From the NCBI GenBank assembly GCA_029582155.1, contig CM055909.1, positions 15,410,616 to 15,474,615 on the forward strand: a stretch of 64,000 bases of DNA, read 5' to 3'. This stretch comes from Panopea generosa (Eukaryota > Mollusca > Bivalvia > Adapedonta > Hiatellidae). Positions 26,901 through 33,768 of this stretch are shown here, one piece after another; position 1 is the stretch's first letter, and every line of letters begins with the position of its first letter. Under the pieces are notes generated by a model. That model was not told the origin of the DNA, made no database searches, and worked only from the letters and a program-made list of their open reading frames with translations. Position numbers and translations under genes: made by a program.

Positions 26901-29900
26901 ATCATGCCGCAGATACATGGTAGGATACCCCACCCAGTCACATTATACTGACAATGGGACAACCAGACCTAGAACTATCCTCTAAATGCTGAGCACAAAG
27001 TGAGGCCTGGGAGTCAAAACCATGACCTTCCCCATGCGAGTGAGATGCTCTACCCCTAGACCAAGCTGCAGTTTCAGTGGTCATAGTGTCAAAGCTAACA
27101 GTGTTAGTATGAAAATGATACAACCAGCTAATTTTATGTGTGATAATACTCTTTCAGTAGCATATAGCCATTACATTTCTGTCCTTCCATTCATCCAAAT
27201 AATGAAGTTCCCTGTATACTGGTAGTTTGTGTGTAAAATAGGTCGCTTGAAATATAATAGAGACAAGAGAAAGATTCAGGCATCACATGCTCAATTATTG
27301 CTTCTACAACTGCCTATAGCGCTATTGAAGAATAATGTTTTTTGTTTTCAGAGAGATTGATATTCAAGGATAATGACCTATGTGTGACTTCTGGCCTCAG
27401 TATCAACGGACGCCTGTTTGTAACTCCTAAAGAACATCTTGATGCATTGGTATGATGGTTTGTTATATGTATATTTATATACATTCTTAGTGTCTGTCTG
27501 CTGTGGGCTGTGTTATGCTATCTTTAAACAAGTTGTAGAATATCTAGCCGTCTGTCTGTCTGTCGTGTCGTGCCGTGTCGTGTCTTAAAAGCATAATTCG
27601 ATATCCCTTTCATGGGACTTGTCACACATATTTAAGTTTTAATGTAACATATGGAGGTTAACTTGATATACATGTCACTTGAAACTTTTTCAGCACTTTT
27701 TCAGGAAATGCCAGGCATTAAATTGATCTAAAAGGGAGTATATCAGGTATTATGCTAAAATGTCATAAAAAGTTATTTTTAAAATGAATAAAAAGCATCT
27801 CATTACCGGTATCATTAAAAAAATAAAATCTGAATGGTTTGATATGTTTATCTACCAAAATGTGACAAAATTGATATTTATATTAGAGTGGTAACCAAAA
27901 ACAACATTCCCCTATCTAAAAATTGACATCACTTTTTTTAGGATGAAACAATATTAATTATGTGTAAACCTGTAAAACAGATCATATTAAAAGAAAAATA
28001 TCATGTGACCCATTTGATATGTCATAAAATAGTTTGAGTAGAAAATATATATTAGTCTAACTTAGGTGCGTACCCCAAGCTAGGAAATCCCTTTTCAAAA
28101 TGTTATTTGGACATGTTTAAATAGATATCCTTTTGGCAATACTGGGGTCAGTGAGTATACATAGGCATGATATACTGCAAAAAAATATTTATAGCCAATT
28201 TTAAAATTTTAAAAAATCCTGATAAATTACGTTTTAGAATGGGGACTGTCAGTTATTCTGGTTGTGTGAAGTGGATATGTTCCAATGTCTCTGTTAAAGT
28301 ATTATTATTGATGTTTTATAACAGACCCCATTACCAGAGCAGGAGGGTCCTTCAGATGGAACATTTTCACAGATAGAGACGACAAGTTCTCGAGAAATGG
28401 CCTACTACATGACCATGTACGACTGGGAACTCTTCACTTGTGTACAAGAGGTGATGTATTTCAGTTTTTATTCCATATTGATTCAAATTTTGTTTTGTAA
28501 ACATAATGTATTGTGGGGCTTGATGGGAAACCGTTCAGGAGATAGCCATACATGTTGCTACTAATAACTTGTTGTATTGTGTTTAGCGTCATTTTCAACA
28601 GTTTTTCAGCCGCATTGCCACGGTGTCTACTTGAGACAGTATTCTGAGTGCTGCCACACTGGAGTTTTATGCCGCTGACACATGGTATGATACCCCACCC
28701 TGTCATATACTGACACTGGACCGATCAGATCTAGAACTATCCTCTAAATGTTGAGGGCCAAGTGATGAAGCTTTTAGTACCTTTTTCAAGTCTTTGGTAT
28801 GACCTGGCTGGGATTGCACCCACGACCATCTCTACCTCTGGACTACTGCCGGAGTCTTGCTTCTAATAATAATCTATTCAAAACAACATCCGCATGCATT
28901 CAGGATTTTTTTTTAATGGAGTTTAACGCCATTTTCAACATGGCATATATTTTATTGGTAGAGGAGGCACACAGAATGAATCTAAGTAGAACTTCTTGCA
29001 AGTAGCTGGCAAACTTTCTCACATAAAGGTTTGTGATAGAGCAAGGCTGGAACCCATTACTTCAGTACTAAAATATAAGTGATCATTAGAAGAGAACATC
29101 TGAGACATCGCAGTCACGGTTGACCCTCACCTATCAAGATTCAAAATTGTACTGAAGTATTCAACGGTATATTTTTCTATTTTCAGTATGAGTTAATCTA
29201 CCAGGTGTTTGGTCGCTACAAATTTGGTAAAATCACAGCGAACCTTGACCTGTTTCTACGACGATTTAACGAAATACAATACTGGGTTGTCACAGAGATG
29301 GTTCTTACGTCAAACCTCAGCAAGCGAGTATCTCTACTCCGCAAATTCATCAAACTGGCATCGTAGTAAGTTATGTCTTTTGATGGACAGCTTTGGTATC
29401 AAATTACAAAATTTGCTAAGCTGAATATGTTCATCCTTTAAGTGAAAGTATTTGAAAGTACTCCTAGGCAGACTTTAACAAATATTTATACGCCTTCCAA
29501 ATTTGATTGATATTATTGCAACATTTGGTTTGTTTTAAGCCACTTTTAGCTCGCTGGGACGAATGTCATCGATGGAACACACAGAGACAAGAACCATAAC
29601 TCAGGGTTGTATTTTGGCAAAAGTTATGGCCCTTTTGGTCTTAAATTTTCGTCTGTAGACACCCAGGATAAACTTTTGCATTTAGTTGCATTTAAGTTTT
29701 GGTGTTTGCCTCCAATCTCAATCTTTGCATGGGTGGTGAGTTTTATCCAATCAGTGAGCTTTGTTGTCTTCTGACAACTCTTGTTTAAAAAAAAATAAAA
29801 ATACAATGTCAACAATATATACATTGTTTTCTTTGTTTCTGCTTGCATACAATCATGTACATAAAATACATGATTTTCCTTTAAGATAAAGTAGTCTGTG

Positions 29901-32900
29901 TCGTGTATGATCATTTTGGCAGTGATCAACTCTGCAAAGCCTGATCACAATGACATCAGCAGGACTATACCTTTTGTATAAAGCCTGGCTATAAACTAAC
30001 TACCAACTGTTATAATAAGACAGTGTTTTCATAAATAATTCCTTGAGGTTGACAGTATCACTGTTGCTCACTGTCATATAAAAGATCTAGCACAAGTTTC
30101 ATTAAACCTAGCAAATATTGATTATTAGTATTTTGAACTATCACTGGCAAATTATTTTTATACTTTGGGATTGTTTTTATAATTGTAGCTGTAAAGAGCA
30201 CCAGAATCTAAATAGCTTCTTCGCGATTGTGATGGGCCTTAGCAACATTGCCGTTAGTCGACTTTCTCAGACTTGGGAGGTACGTTTTTTTTCAAATATT
30301 TATATTAAAATGATGATGTTTTGAATGGTGTTTAGCATCACTTTCCACAGTTTTCAGTTGTTCTGCAACTGTGTCTACTTGAGGCAGTATTCAAAGTGCT
30401 TCCACACTGGAATATCATGCCACAGACACATGGTATGACCAGACCTAGAACTATCCTCTAAATGCTGAGCTCCAACAAGGAAGCTTCAAGTACCATTTTC
30501 AAGTTTTTGTAATGACCCAGCCAGGGGTCGAACCCACGACCTTCCACATGCAAAGTCGGTGCTCTACCCCTCGACCATCACTGCGGTATATGTTAAAATG
30601 AACAGATTTTTTTTTCTGTGTTATGCTTGTATATAAAAAGTGTGGGCAGCATACTAGTTATGTGTACATGTCTTTATTATATATCGTTGTCCTGATATTG
30701 GATGTTTTCTAATGGTTGAGATGATTTCTTGGTGGAAAATCACTCTTTAATGATTTAAAATGATATACCAACTTTTGCTTTTTACACATCTGCAGCAAGA
30801 AATCGCAACCACTGTGAACCATTTTAAAAATATTTCAAACCAAATTACATCAATCTTAAGTGCAAGAATCATGTTAATAGAGGCACAACTGACCTAATGT
30901 GTATTTCAGAAACTGCCTGGAAAATTTAAGAAGATGTTTGCGGACTTTGAGACACTGATGGATCCGTCAAGAAATCACCGGGTGTACAGACTGTCTGTCG
31001 CCAAGATGTTCCCTCCCATCATTCCATTCATGCCGCTGCTCATGAAAGGTACATCTTGTCATTTCATCAAATAGTCTAAGAATTTTCTATCTGAACCAAA
31101 AAAGTCATGAATTTTTTTTTTTTTTACGATGTTAAATTATATGATTTACATCATGAATAAAATAGAAATATCTAACCCCAGTAAAATTGCAGATGTTCTT
31201 ATCTGGTGTGCTTATCATGTCCTTTGTAATCCACAGTTTAATAAGGTACATATACAGTCAAACATGTATAAGCAGTCACTTGTCTTAAGCCACATCATTT
31301 GTTATTTTCGATTTATATGCTCACTTTTGCTCCTTCCCATGACTGGCTGCTTAAGACAGGTTTGACTACCTGTTTTAGTAAAATAAGTTACCTATAAGTG
31401 TTACCTATTGTGAAAAAAATATATTTACACAATAATTTTTATTAAAAAATGCCAGCTGCTCCTGGATAGCTCAGTCAGTGGCATGTCTGATTATCAATCC
31501 ACGGGTCTGTAGTTCGATTTTCCCCCCTTCACAGTCTCTTCGATGGTTGATATACAACATTGTGTCTTATTGTATTTTGTCTCTCTCTGCTGATTCAAGT
31601 GGGAAAGTAATCAGTTACTTGTGGTGAAGGTTGTACTCAAGTACTGGTTAATCTTCCAGGATCCCAGGAAACAGTGGTTTAGGTTAAGCTGTCATCTGTT
31701 AGCAGTAGACAGCACATAAACAACACTAATAAATATTTGAACAAACATCAAATACAATTATAGATAATATTGAATAGACCAGATTAGCCAAATTTTTCAC
31801 ATGCATTAATTAACTTACAGTGATATTGGTTGTTGTAAATAAAAAAGATCACTATGTAGATGTGACTTTAGAATTACCATTGGTAGTCATAAACAAACCC
31901 TGATAATATGTTAAGTTATGACAAGGTCTGTGTAAGGGTTTGTATTGTGTCTTGTGATAATAACTGTGTTTTCTGCTTCCAGATATGACATTCACACATG
32001 AGGGAAACAAGACATACTTCGATGGACTTGTCAATTTTGAAAAAATGGTGAGAATCATTTTTCAGCTTACCTGAGACTCCAGCAGAACATTTGTTATCAC
32101 ACTGTGTCCATCAGTAATGTCTGTACTTTCTATACTGCTTGTCATAATACCAGGCAAAGAAGTAGTGGGGTTGGGTATGTGCTCGATTCGGCATGTCTGT
32201 CCTTTAGTCGGTAGACGAGGTTTTGTCCACCCAGTAATTCCTTTGTTAATGGTGGCATCTTTCCAACTTTCAATAGTTATTGCCCATGACTTGACAGTGT
32301 GTCAGGCACAAGATTGTAGATCGTAGTTCTTTTTTTTTAATGGGGTTTATTGCCATTTTCAACACTTTTCTGGTTATATAATTATGGCATATCCAATTTT
32401 ATTGATGGAGGAAGACCTCAGAATGAATCTTTTCACAAACTTTTTAACATAAAGTTTTTTGAGCGATCGTGGCTCGAACTTACAACCTTAGTGATGAGAG
32501 GTAATTGATCTTGAGGTGATGCCTTAGAACACTCAGCCATGGAGGACTCGCGAGATCATAGTTCAAATAATATCAATAATTTTTTCGATATTTTTTCAAT
32601 AAAACATGGTATAATATACGGGCATATTAAAAAAACGCTTTAAAAGAGTCACATAAGACAGCTAGAGAGTTGTTATAGTGAGAGGGTTGTTCAACCAGTC
32701 CAAATAGTATATCAGATATGCAATTATAAAAAAAAATATTTATGATGCTTAAAATATGTCTTTGATATTTTCTTTGCTTGAGTAAATTATTTATATATGT
32801 TTACAGCATATGATAGCCCAAACATTGAAGACAGTGAGATTTTGTCGCAGTGCTCATCTAGGTATGTATGTTACAATGTAACTCAGCAATAGTTTGAGCA

Positions 32901-33768
32901 AGTGAGCATTTTTTTGTCGTTGCTTTCCTTTTATTTAACTATTATTAATTCCTCAAAATTCAAACAATAGAATAGTAGGTAACATTGATTTACTTTATCA
33001 CAAAAGACTTGTCATCATGTATTATGGCCATTTAGTCCAGCATTTTGGTATGAGACATGCATTATGGACATTCAGTCTGGCATTTTGGTATGAGATGCGA
33101 GTTGTGGACAGTAAATGTGATGGTTAGTAAGGGACATATAAGGATTTGAAGTTGCATATTGTTGACAAAAAATGGTAAATTTGCTCCACCTATACAAATT
33201 TGGCGTTGCCTTGGCAACCATATTTTCGTTCATTCTATTTCAATGCTTCCGATAGTCTGGCGGAGTCATCACAAGACATACATCTACTCCTGATAATAAT
33301 TTCAATCAAATATTTGTTATAATAAAAAAAATTATAGCCATTTTCCCCTCAATTCTGGCTCAATCCTCGTATAGTTGTCCTTTAAGTCTCATTAAATTTC
33401 TGAATGCACAAATTTTGATATTGTAATTATTGTAATTAAATGTGTTTACAGCTTTGGTAAAACCATTCTATAAACCCCTTAGTGACTGTTTTTGAAAAAG
33501 GGACTAAATAAATAACTTTGATCAAAATGTTTATTTCTTAAAAGAGCAGAATAAGCTTTTAATTATTGTTAATTGCTAAAATGAAACACACTGTCAGACA
33601 AAAACAAGTTTGTTAAGCTTCTGTTGTGTTACCATCCATACAGTTATTGAGGTGCCCAGTTCATTGAAGTGTTCTGAAACAGCGACCTACATCAGGAACC
33701 TGACAGTGATTGACAACCAGCGATTCCTGACGCAACTCTCACACAAACTGGAGCCCAGGAAAACATAA
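1332..33768 (+). CDS. RAPGEF4: Epac-type cAMP-activated Rap guanine-nucleotide exchange factor with giant N-terminal exon (23 exons)
   Basis: Predicted join: 1332-5937, 7027-7115, 8566-8794, 10469-10652, 12482-12627, 14471-14547, 15812-15879, 16697-16775, 18256-18368, 19466-19551, 20199-20277, 21957-22107, 22655-22749, 24896-25017, 26017-26163, 27352-27449, 28325-28450, 29187-29365, 30189-30279, 30910-31048, 31983-32048, 32807-32861, 33644-33768. Epac proteins bind cAMP and then load GTP on Rap1/Rap2 at membranes. Order seen: disordered extension (about residues 1-1565), DEP (1566-1650), one cyclic-nucleotide-binding domain with the Epac-type phosphate cassette ([14 protein letters not shown]), REM, Ras-association-like domain, CDC25 catalytic domain to the stop. 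Phases agree at every junction except after exon 21, where an A7 run adds one base. All introns are GT-AG except intron 11 (AT-AC). No second N-terminal nucleotide-binding domain (CNBD-A of vertebrate EPAC2A) is visible. Total about 2,382 residues, more than twice vertebrate EPAC2. The Epac identity is secure; the start and the inclusion of exon 1 are inferred from frame and splice signals. Confidence 0.9.
5938..7026 (+). other. Epac intron 1
   Basis: Intron with GTAAGT donor and ttgtag acceptor. It holds AT-rich homopolymer tracts (6240-6540) and one tRNA-derived SINE copy (6585-6830). No further exon is visible. Confidence 0.7.
6585..6830 (+). mobile_element. tRNA-derived SINE, family A, copy 1
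   Basis: A tRNA-like head (…tagagtgtccaccttgcatg…gatttgatccccgg, degenerate A and B boxes) is followed by the family body containing ggatagttctaggtctgg and accatgtgtctggcatgata. The same body recurs, mostly inverted, at 18873, 20935, 26825, 28570, 30330 and 61840. Confidence 0.7.
7027..7115 (+). CDS. RAPGEF4: Epac exon 2 (linker to DEP)
   Basis: 89 bp between ttgtag and gtaagt. It enters in phase 1 from exon 1 and leaves in phase 0. It encodes a Pro/Asn/Thr-rich linker (residues about 1536-1565, ending NPATPITI). The DEP exon then follows in frame with VPSD, as in other Epacs. This exon is the evidence that the giant exon belongs to the Epac transcript. Confidence 0.75.
7190..7610 (-). mobile_element. 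tRNA-Leu/Ser-like SINE, family B, split by a MITE
   Basis: The family body (gccattttcaacacatttcag, ggcatatccagttttattgg, gaagacctcagaatgaatct) reads tail-first here. The tRNA-like head at the right end has decayed. The copy is interrupted at 7317-7489 by a MITE. Other copies: 15385(+), 25185(-), 28915(-), 32335(-), 56435(-), 57895(+), 61425(+). Confidence 0.75.
7317..7489. mobile_element. Small TA-targeting MITE inside SINE B
   Basis: The ends read GTCAAACCTG…(c)aggtattactg, inverted and flanked by TA on both sides (7315-7316 and 7490-7491). Uninterrupted SINE-B copies read caagtaactggc at this point, which is the empty site. Related copies at 14830-15012 and 31256-31370 have the ends CAGTCAAACCTG/CAGGTTTGACTG. 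Confidence 0.7.
8147..8250. repeat. 36-bp tandem repeat, 3 copies
   Basis: Three consecutive copies of a unit containing gtagcacgaggtatttatga and atgaatatgt, in the intron before the DEP exon. Confidence 0.85.
8566..8794 (+). CDS. RAPGEF4: Epac exon 3: DEP domain
   Basis: Residues about 1566-1641. The sequence from [20 protein letters not shown] through [27 protein letters not shown] and [14 protein letters not shown] follows the Epac DEP domain closely. This domain targets Epac to membranes by binding phosphatidic acid. Acceptor tatcgcag, donor catg|gtaacc; it leaves in phase 1. Confidence 0.95.
8870..9250 (+). repeat. Unclassified 300-380 bp interspersed repeat, copy 1
   Basis: Shares blocks with 19710-20065 and 27930-28225 in the same order and orientation: …tactgcttgatgaccttc…, ctctttcttagatgaaacaa, atcccttttcaatatatt, and gtcagtgagtg…taggc(g/a)tgatata. 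No tRNA-like head, ORF or obvious terminal inverted repeat is seen. Confidence 0.7.
9413..9705 (+). mobile_element. tRNA-derived SINE, family C, copy 1
   Basis: The head has an A box (tagctcagtcgg) and B box (gagtttgaatcccc), followed by the family body (gattgatatacgacattgtg, gattcaagtgggaaag, atcagttacttgc, gttaggttaactgatc) and an (aatc)n tail. Full-length relatives are at 31454 and 36775. Confidence 0.85.
10322..10450 (+). mobile_element. tRNA-derived SINE, family D, copy 1
   Basis: The tRNA-like head (gagtgtggtccagttgttga…gattcgatcctc) is followed by the body gtccttgggcaagacataag and cttagtactgatcctaccca. Related copies: 22415-22618(-), 56962-57112(-) and probably 40025-40170(+). It ends about 20 bp before Epac exon 4. 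Confidence 0.65.
10469..10652 (+). CDS. RAPGEF4: Epac exon 4: DEP end and helical linker
   Basis: Residues about 1642-1702. Encodes [18 protein letters not shown] at the end of DEP and [24 protein letters not shown] in the linker to the cAMP site. Acceptor tattccag, donor tt|gtaaga, phase 2 out. Confidence 0.95.
10653..12029 (+). other. Epac intron 4, left part
   Basis: AT-rich intron. It contains a short local duplication (10800-11000, two copies of a segment with gacttattctatagta). Short open frames near 11076-11945 have no protein-like features. No gene seen. Confidence 0.6.
12030..12293. repeat. 25-bp minisatellite, about 10 copies
   Basis: Unit cagttatatactgtctggct followed by tgtta. 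It produces hydrophobic open frames in two phases which are repeat artefacts. Confidence 0.95.
12482..12627 (+). CDS. RAPGEF4: Epac exon 5: start of cyclic-nucleotide-binding domain
   Basis: Residues about 1703-1751: [48 protein letters not shown]. The match to Epac CNBD-B is close. Acceptor cccatcag, donor gtct|gtatgt, phase 1 out. Confidence 0.95.
12628..14470 (+). other. Epac intron 5
   Basis: AT-rich, with no exon or recognisable repeat that I can support. Short open frames at 12708-13001, 13328-13531 and 13948-14181 have no recognisable content. Confidence 0.5.
14471..14547 (+). CDS. RAPGEF4: Epac exon 6: CNBD beta-strands
   Basis: Residues about 1752-1777: [22 protein letters not shown] sequence (here [15 protein letters not shown]). 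This is the beta-barrel strand pair before the phosphate-binding cassette. Acceptor tttgacag, donor aag|gtttgt, phase 0 out. Confidence 0.95.
14663..14786. repeat. 25-bp minisatellite, 5 copies
   Basis: Unit tgtgttgtgttttcatatct with cttcc, five near-identical copies, about 115 bp downstream of exon 6. Confidence 0.95.
14830..15012. mobile_element. MITE with CAGTCAAACCTG inverted ends, copy 2
   Basis: Starts (t)gcagtcaaacctgtgtaagc and ends gacaggtttgactgta; the arms continue inward as partly complementary sequence. Related to 7317-7489 and 31256-31370. Confidence 0.75.
15385..15545 (+). mobile_element. SINE family B, partial copy (+)
   Basis: Contains the tRNA-like B-box region (gtaggttcaagtcctg), then actttatgtgagaatttgag and atattggat-type body reading forward. 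Truncated. Confidence 0.6.
15812..15879 (+). CDS. RAPGEF4: Epac exon 7: phosphate-binding cassette
   Basis: Residues about 1778-1799: [20 protein letters not shown] then APR. This is the cAMP phosphate-binding cassette. Lys follows FG where protein kinase A has Glu, the known Epac signature. Acceptor attttcag, donor ccag|gtctgt, phase 2 out. Confidence 0.95.
15990..16531. repeat. About 75-bp minisatellite, about 7 copies
   Basis: Unit contains gttcctcaggactcgtctgc, cttagaatccccgggcctga and gtagcctgagaatcaccagg. It lies about 110 bp after the exon 7 donor. Each unit repeats ccaggtctg, resembling the exon 7 donor ccaggtctg. Confidence 0.95.
16697..16775 (+). CDS. RAPGEF4: Epac exon 8: end of CNBD
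   Basis: Residues about 1800-1826: [20 protein letters not shown] then FNRILR, the C helix region and lid of the cAMP site. Acceptor ttttcag, donor agg|gtatgt, phase 0 out. Confidence 0.95.
16809..17860. repeat. 29-36 bp minisatellite, about 32 copies
   Basis: Units of the type catgtccttgtcattcccat tcaaactgt, highly diverged in length. Begins about 35 bp after the exon 8 donor. It generates several overlapping His/Cys/Ser-rich open frames (for example 16813-17625) that are repeat artefacts. Confidence 0.95.
18256..18368 (+). CDS. RAPGEF4: Epac exon 9: lid to REM linker
   Basis: Residues about 1827-1863: [27 protein letters not shown], almost identical to other Epacs (switchboard/lid). Acceptor atttcag, donor taa|gtaact, phase 2 out. 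The donor lies inside the first unit of the following minisatellite. Confidence 0.95.
18362..18632. repeat. 54-bp minisatellite built on the exon 9 splice donor, 5 copies
   Basis: Unit: ataagtaactacctacacca then tatactaacatgtagtcaat tactctaggtt. The first unit includes the last exonic bases and the donor (ttataa|gtaact); later units carry ataagcaact or ataagtaaca at the same place. Confidence 0.9.
18645..18857. repeat. 38-bp tandem repeat, about 5-6 copies
   Basis: Unit contains atcaagtcacatttctttag and gtcatgttttcttttaca. It directly follows the preceding array. Confidence 0.9.
18873..19060 (+). mobile_element. SINE family A, copy 2
   Basis: Head remnant gagtgtccaccatgtggaag, then agaagcttcctcacc and ggcatttagaggatagctgt. 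Degenerate. Confidence 0.6.
19466..19551 (+). CDS. RAPGEF4: Epac exon 10: REM domain start
   Basis: Residues about 1864-1892: [28 protein letters not shown]. Start of the Ras exchange motif. Acceptor ttttcag, donor attg|gtaaat, phase 1 out. Confidence 0.95.
19710..20065 (+). repeat. Unclassified interspersed repeat, copy 2
   Basis: Same ordered blocks as 8870-9250 (ctacttgatgatcttcac, ctctttctaagatgaaacaa, gtcagtgagtgtatacaggc). Same orientation. Confidence 0.7.
20199..20277 (+). CDS. RAPGEF4: Epac exon 11: REM domain, ends at U12 donor
   Basis: Residues about 1893-1918: [26 protein letters not shown], then a split His codon (ca|t). Acceptor gtttcag. No usable GT follows before an in-frame TGA; the exon ends instead at ATATCCTTT, the U12-type AT-AC donor. 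The join to exon 12 restores the Epac sequence around HYH. Confidence 0.9.
20278..21956 (+). other. U12-type AT-AC intron in the REM domain
   Basis: Donor ATATCCTTT at 20278-20286 is the U12 AT-AC consensus. TCCCTTAAC at 21939-21947 matches the U12 branch-site consensus TTCCTTAAC at 8 of 9 positions. The acceptor AC (21955-21956) lies about 10 nt downstream. Excision joins ca|t tac cac to give ISHYHSS, aligning with the vertebrate Epac AHYH region, and keeps the frame. No GT-AG solution does so. The interior holds a SINE-A copy and AT-rich sequence. Confidence 0.9.
20935..21145 (-). mobile_element. SINE family A body, inverted, no head
   Basis: Contains gacagtgtctacttgagaca, gcagacacatggtatgatac and acctagaactatcctctaaa. 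The tRNA-like head is missing. Inserted in the U12 intron. Confidence 0.75.
21957..22107 (+). CDS. RAPGEF4: Epac exon 12: REM domain continued
   Basis: Residues about 1919-1969: [22 protein letters not shown], then [17 protein letters not shown]. Start fixed at 21957 by the AC acceptor and the split His codon. Donor gag|gtttga, phase 0 out. Confidence 0.9.
22415..22618 (-). mobile_element. SINE family D, inverted, good tRNA-like head
   Basis: On the minus strand: gtgtggtgtagtgttagagc (A box), gggtcacgggttcgatgttc (B box), then gagcaagacactttttctgc and cttagtactggttctatcca. This is the best-preserved family D head in the window. Confidence 0.8.
22655..22749 (+). CDS. RAPGEF4: Epac exon 13: REM domain end
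   Basis: Residues about 1970-2000: [28 protein letters not shown]. Acceptor ggaacag, donor caga|gtaggt, phase 2 out. A (GT)n microsatellite lies at 22780-22799. Confidence 0.85.
22800..23190. repeat. Low-copy interspersed repeat with ggtcaaggtcac motifs
   Basis: Contains taaaggtcaaggtcacactt, repeated cttgtaa-type blocks and ends gtagcccttgggcatctagt, which recurs at 57630-57650. Related ggtcaaggtcac motifs also occur at 11849-11866 and 11977-11992. Class unknown. Confidence 0.5.
23612..24705 (+). mobile_element. Composite interspersed element E with internal about 190-bp tandem units
   Basis: Starts tagctcacctgagccaaagg…ctcacaggtgagcttttgtg and ends caggtgagcgatatagggcc atcttggccc, a short hairpin. 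In between are about five copies of a unit containing cttcttgtcagaaactactg, cacagaaatgttccttggg and aaaaaacatggcggccag. A second, divergent member with different internal units is at 35808-37085. Non-coding, class uncertain. Confidence 0.75.
24707..24746 (-). mobile_element. Terminus of a pogo/mariner-like MITE
   Basis: Reads on the minus strand as tacagtcgaaactcgttatc tcaatattggagggaa. The same end occurs at 61999-62050. Only one end is seen. Confidence 0.5.
24896..25017 (+). CDS. RAPGEF4: Epac exon 14: REM to RA linker
   Basis: Residues about 2001-2041: [20 protein letters not shown] and [16 protein letters not shown], a basic linker ahead of the RA domain. Acceptor attgtag, donor gaaa|gtatgt, phase 1 out. 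Confidence 0.85.
25185..25405 (-). mobile_element. SINE family B, near complete
   Basis: On the minus strand the right end is a Leu/Ser-tRNA-like head (gacccagtggtctaaggcac, A box; gtaggttcgagtcccgcgc, B box). The body follows toward 25185. Confidence 0.85.
26017..26163 (+). CDS. RAPGEF4: Epac exon 15: Ras-association-like domain
   Basis: Residues about 2042-2090: [20 protein letters not shown] then [20 protein letters not shown]. Ubiquitin-fold RA domain, which in EPAC2 binds Ras-GTP. Acceptor ttatag, donor gag|gtaagc, phase 1 out. Confidence 0.9.
26825..27075 (-). mobile_element. SINE family A, inverted, with head
   Basis: Body (gagacagtattctgagtgct, acctagaactatcctctaaa) followed by a minus-strand tRNA-like head around 27010-27070 (ggtctaggggtagagcatct; ggtcatggttttgactcc). 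Confidence 0.8.
27352..27449 (+). CDS. RAPGEF4: Epac exon 16: RA domain end
   Basis: Residues about 2091-2123: [33 protein letters not shown]. Acceptor gttttcag, donor ttg|gtatga, phase 0 out. Confidence 0.9.
27930..28225 (+). repeat. Unclassified interspersed repeat, copy 3
   Basis: Contains ggatgaaacaatattaatta, aagctaggaaatcccttttc, ggggtcagtgagtatacata, ggcatgatatactg. Same order and orientation as 8870 and 19710. Confidence 0.7.
28325..28450 (+). CDS. RAPGEF4: Epac exon 17: start of CDC25 catalytic domain
   Basis: Residues about 2124-2165: [20 protein letters not shown], then [18 protein letters not shown]. Acceptor ataacag, donor gag|gtgatg, phase 0 out. Confidence 0.9.
28570..28855 (-). 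mobile_element. SINE family A, inverted
   Basis: Body from gtgtctacttgagacagtat to agaactatcctctaaatgtt, then tatgacctggctgggattgc (degenerate head). Confidence 0.75.
28915..29060 (-). mobile_element. SINE family B, truncated
   Basis: gagtttaacgccattttcaa, ttttattggtagaggaggca, cttgcaagtagctggcaaac. Head degenerate. Confidence 0.7.
29187..29365 (+). CDS. RAPGEF4: Epac exon 18: CDC25 domain core
   Basis: Residues about 2166-2224: [38 protein letters not shown], then [18 protein letters not shown]. Donor cgta|gtaagt, phase 2 out; the neighbouring GTAGTA would break the Tyr-Cys-Lys join. Confidence 0.95.
29547..29800 (+). mobile_element. Interspersed element F, copy 1
   Basis: Starts tagctcgctgggacgaatgt, contains cacacagagacaagaaccat, and ends tcttctgacaactcttgttta. 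Same family as 60847-61130. Internal order differs, suggesting rearrangement. Confidence 0.7.
30189..30279 (+). CDS. RAPGEF4: Epac exon 19: CDC25 domain
   Basis: Residues about 2225-2255: [30 protein letters not shown], the most conserved GEF block. Acceptor attgtag, donor gag|gtacgt, phase 0 out. Confidence 0.97.
30330..30595 (-). mobile_element. SINE family A, inverted, best head
   Basis: On the minus strand the head reads gtcgaggggtagagcaccga, then ggaaggtcgtgggttcgacc, with A and B boxes close to consensus; the body follows toward 30330. This copy shows family A is tRNA-derived. Confidence 0.85.
30910..31048 (+). CDS. RAPGEF4: Epac exon 20: CDC25 domain
   Basis: Residues about 2256-2301: [33 protein letters not shown], then IPFMPLLMK. 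Acceptor atttcag, donor aaag|gtacat, phase 1 out. Confidence 0.95.
31256..31370. mobile_element. MITE with CAGTCAAAC inverted ends, copy 3
   Basis: acagtcaaacatgtataagc at the left, gcttaagacaggtttgacta at the right. Confidence 0.7.
31454..31735 (+). mobile_element. tRNA-derived SINE, family C, copy 2
   Basis: gatagctcagtcagtggcat (A box), tgtagttcgattttcc (B box), then the shared body (gttgatatacaacattgtgt, gattcaagtgggaaag, aaacagtggtttaggtta). Confidence 0.8.
31983..32048 (+). CDS. RAPGEF4: Epac exon 21: CDC25 domain, with one-base homopolymer excess
   Basis: Residues about 2302-2323: [21 protein letters not shown]. The A7 run at 32040-32046 turns the expected Lys-Met (FEKM in other Epacs) into a frameshift. 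With six A's the exon is 65 bp, leaves in phase 0 and joins exon 22 correctly. Donor atg|gtgaga. As written the protein would end about 20 residues later. Confidence 0.85.
32335..32555 (-). mobile_element. SINE family B, near complete
   Basis: Body gccattttcaacacttttct…gaagacctcagaatgaatct, then minus-strand head ggctgagtgttctaaggcat. Middle part shortened. Confidence 0.8.
32807..32861 (+). CDS. RAPGEF4: Epac exon 22: CDC25 domain
   Basis: Residues about 2324-2341: [18 protein letters not shown], corresponding to the RMIA-type helix of vertebrate Epac. Acceptor ttacag, donor ctag|gtatgt, phase 1 out. Confidence 0.9.
33644..33768 (+). CDS. RAPGEF4: Epac exon 23: C-terminus and stop
   Basis: Residues about 2342-2382: [29 protein letters not shown], then TAA 33766-33768. 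The end closely follows the LEPR terminus of vertebrate Epacs. Acceptor tacag. The last 14 codons plus the stop form the first unit of the following array. Confidence 0.95.
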
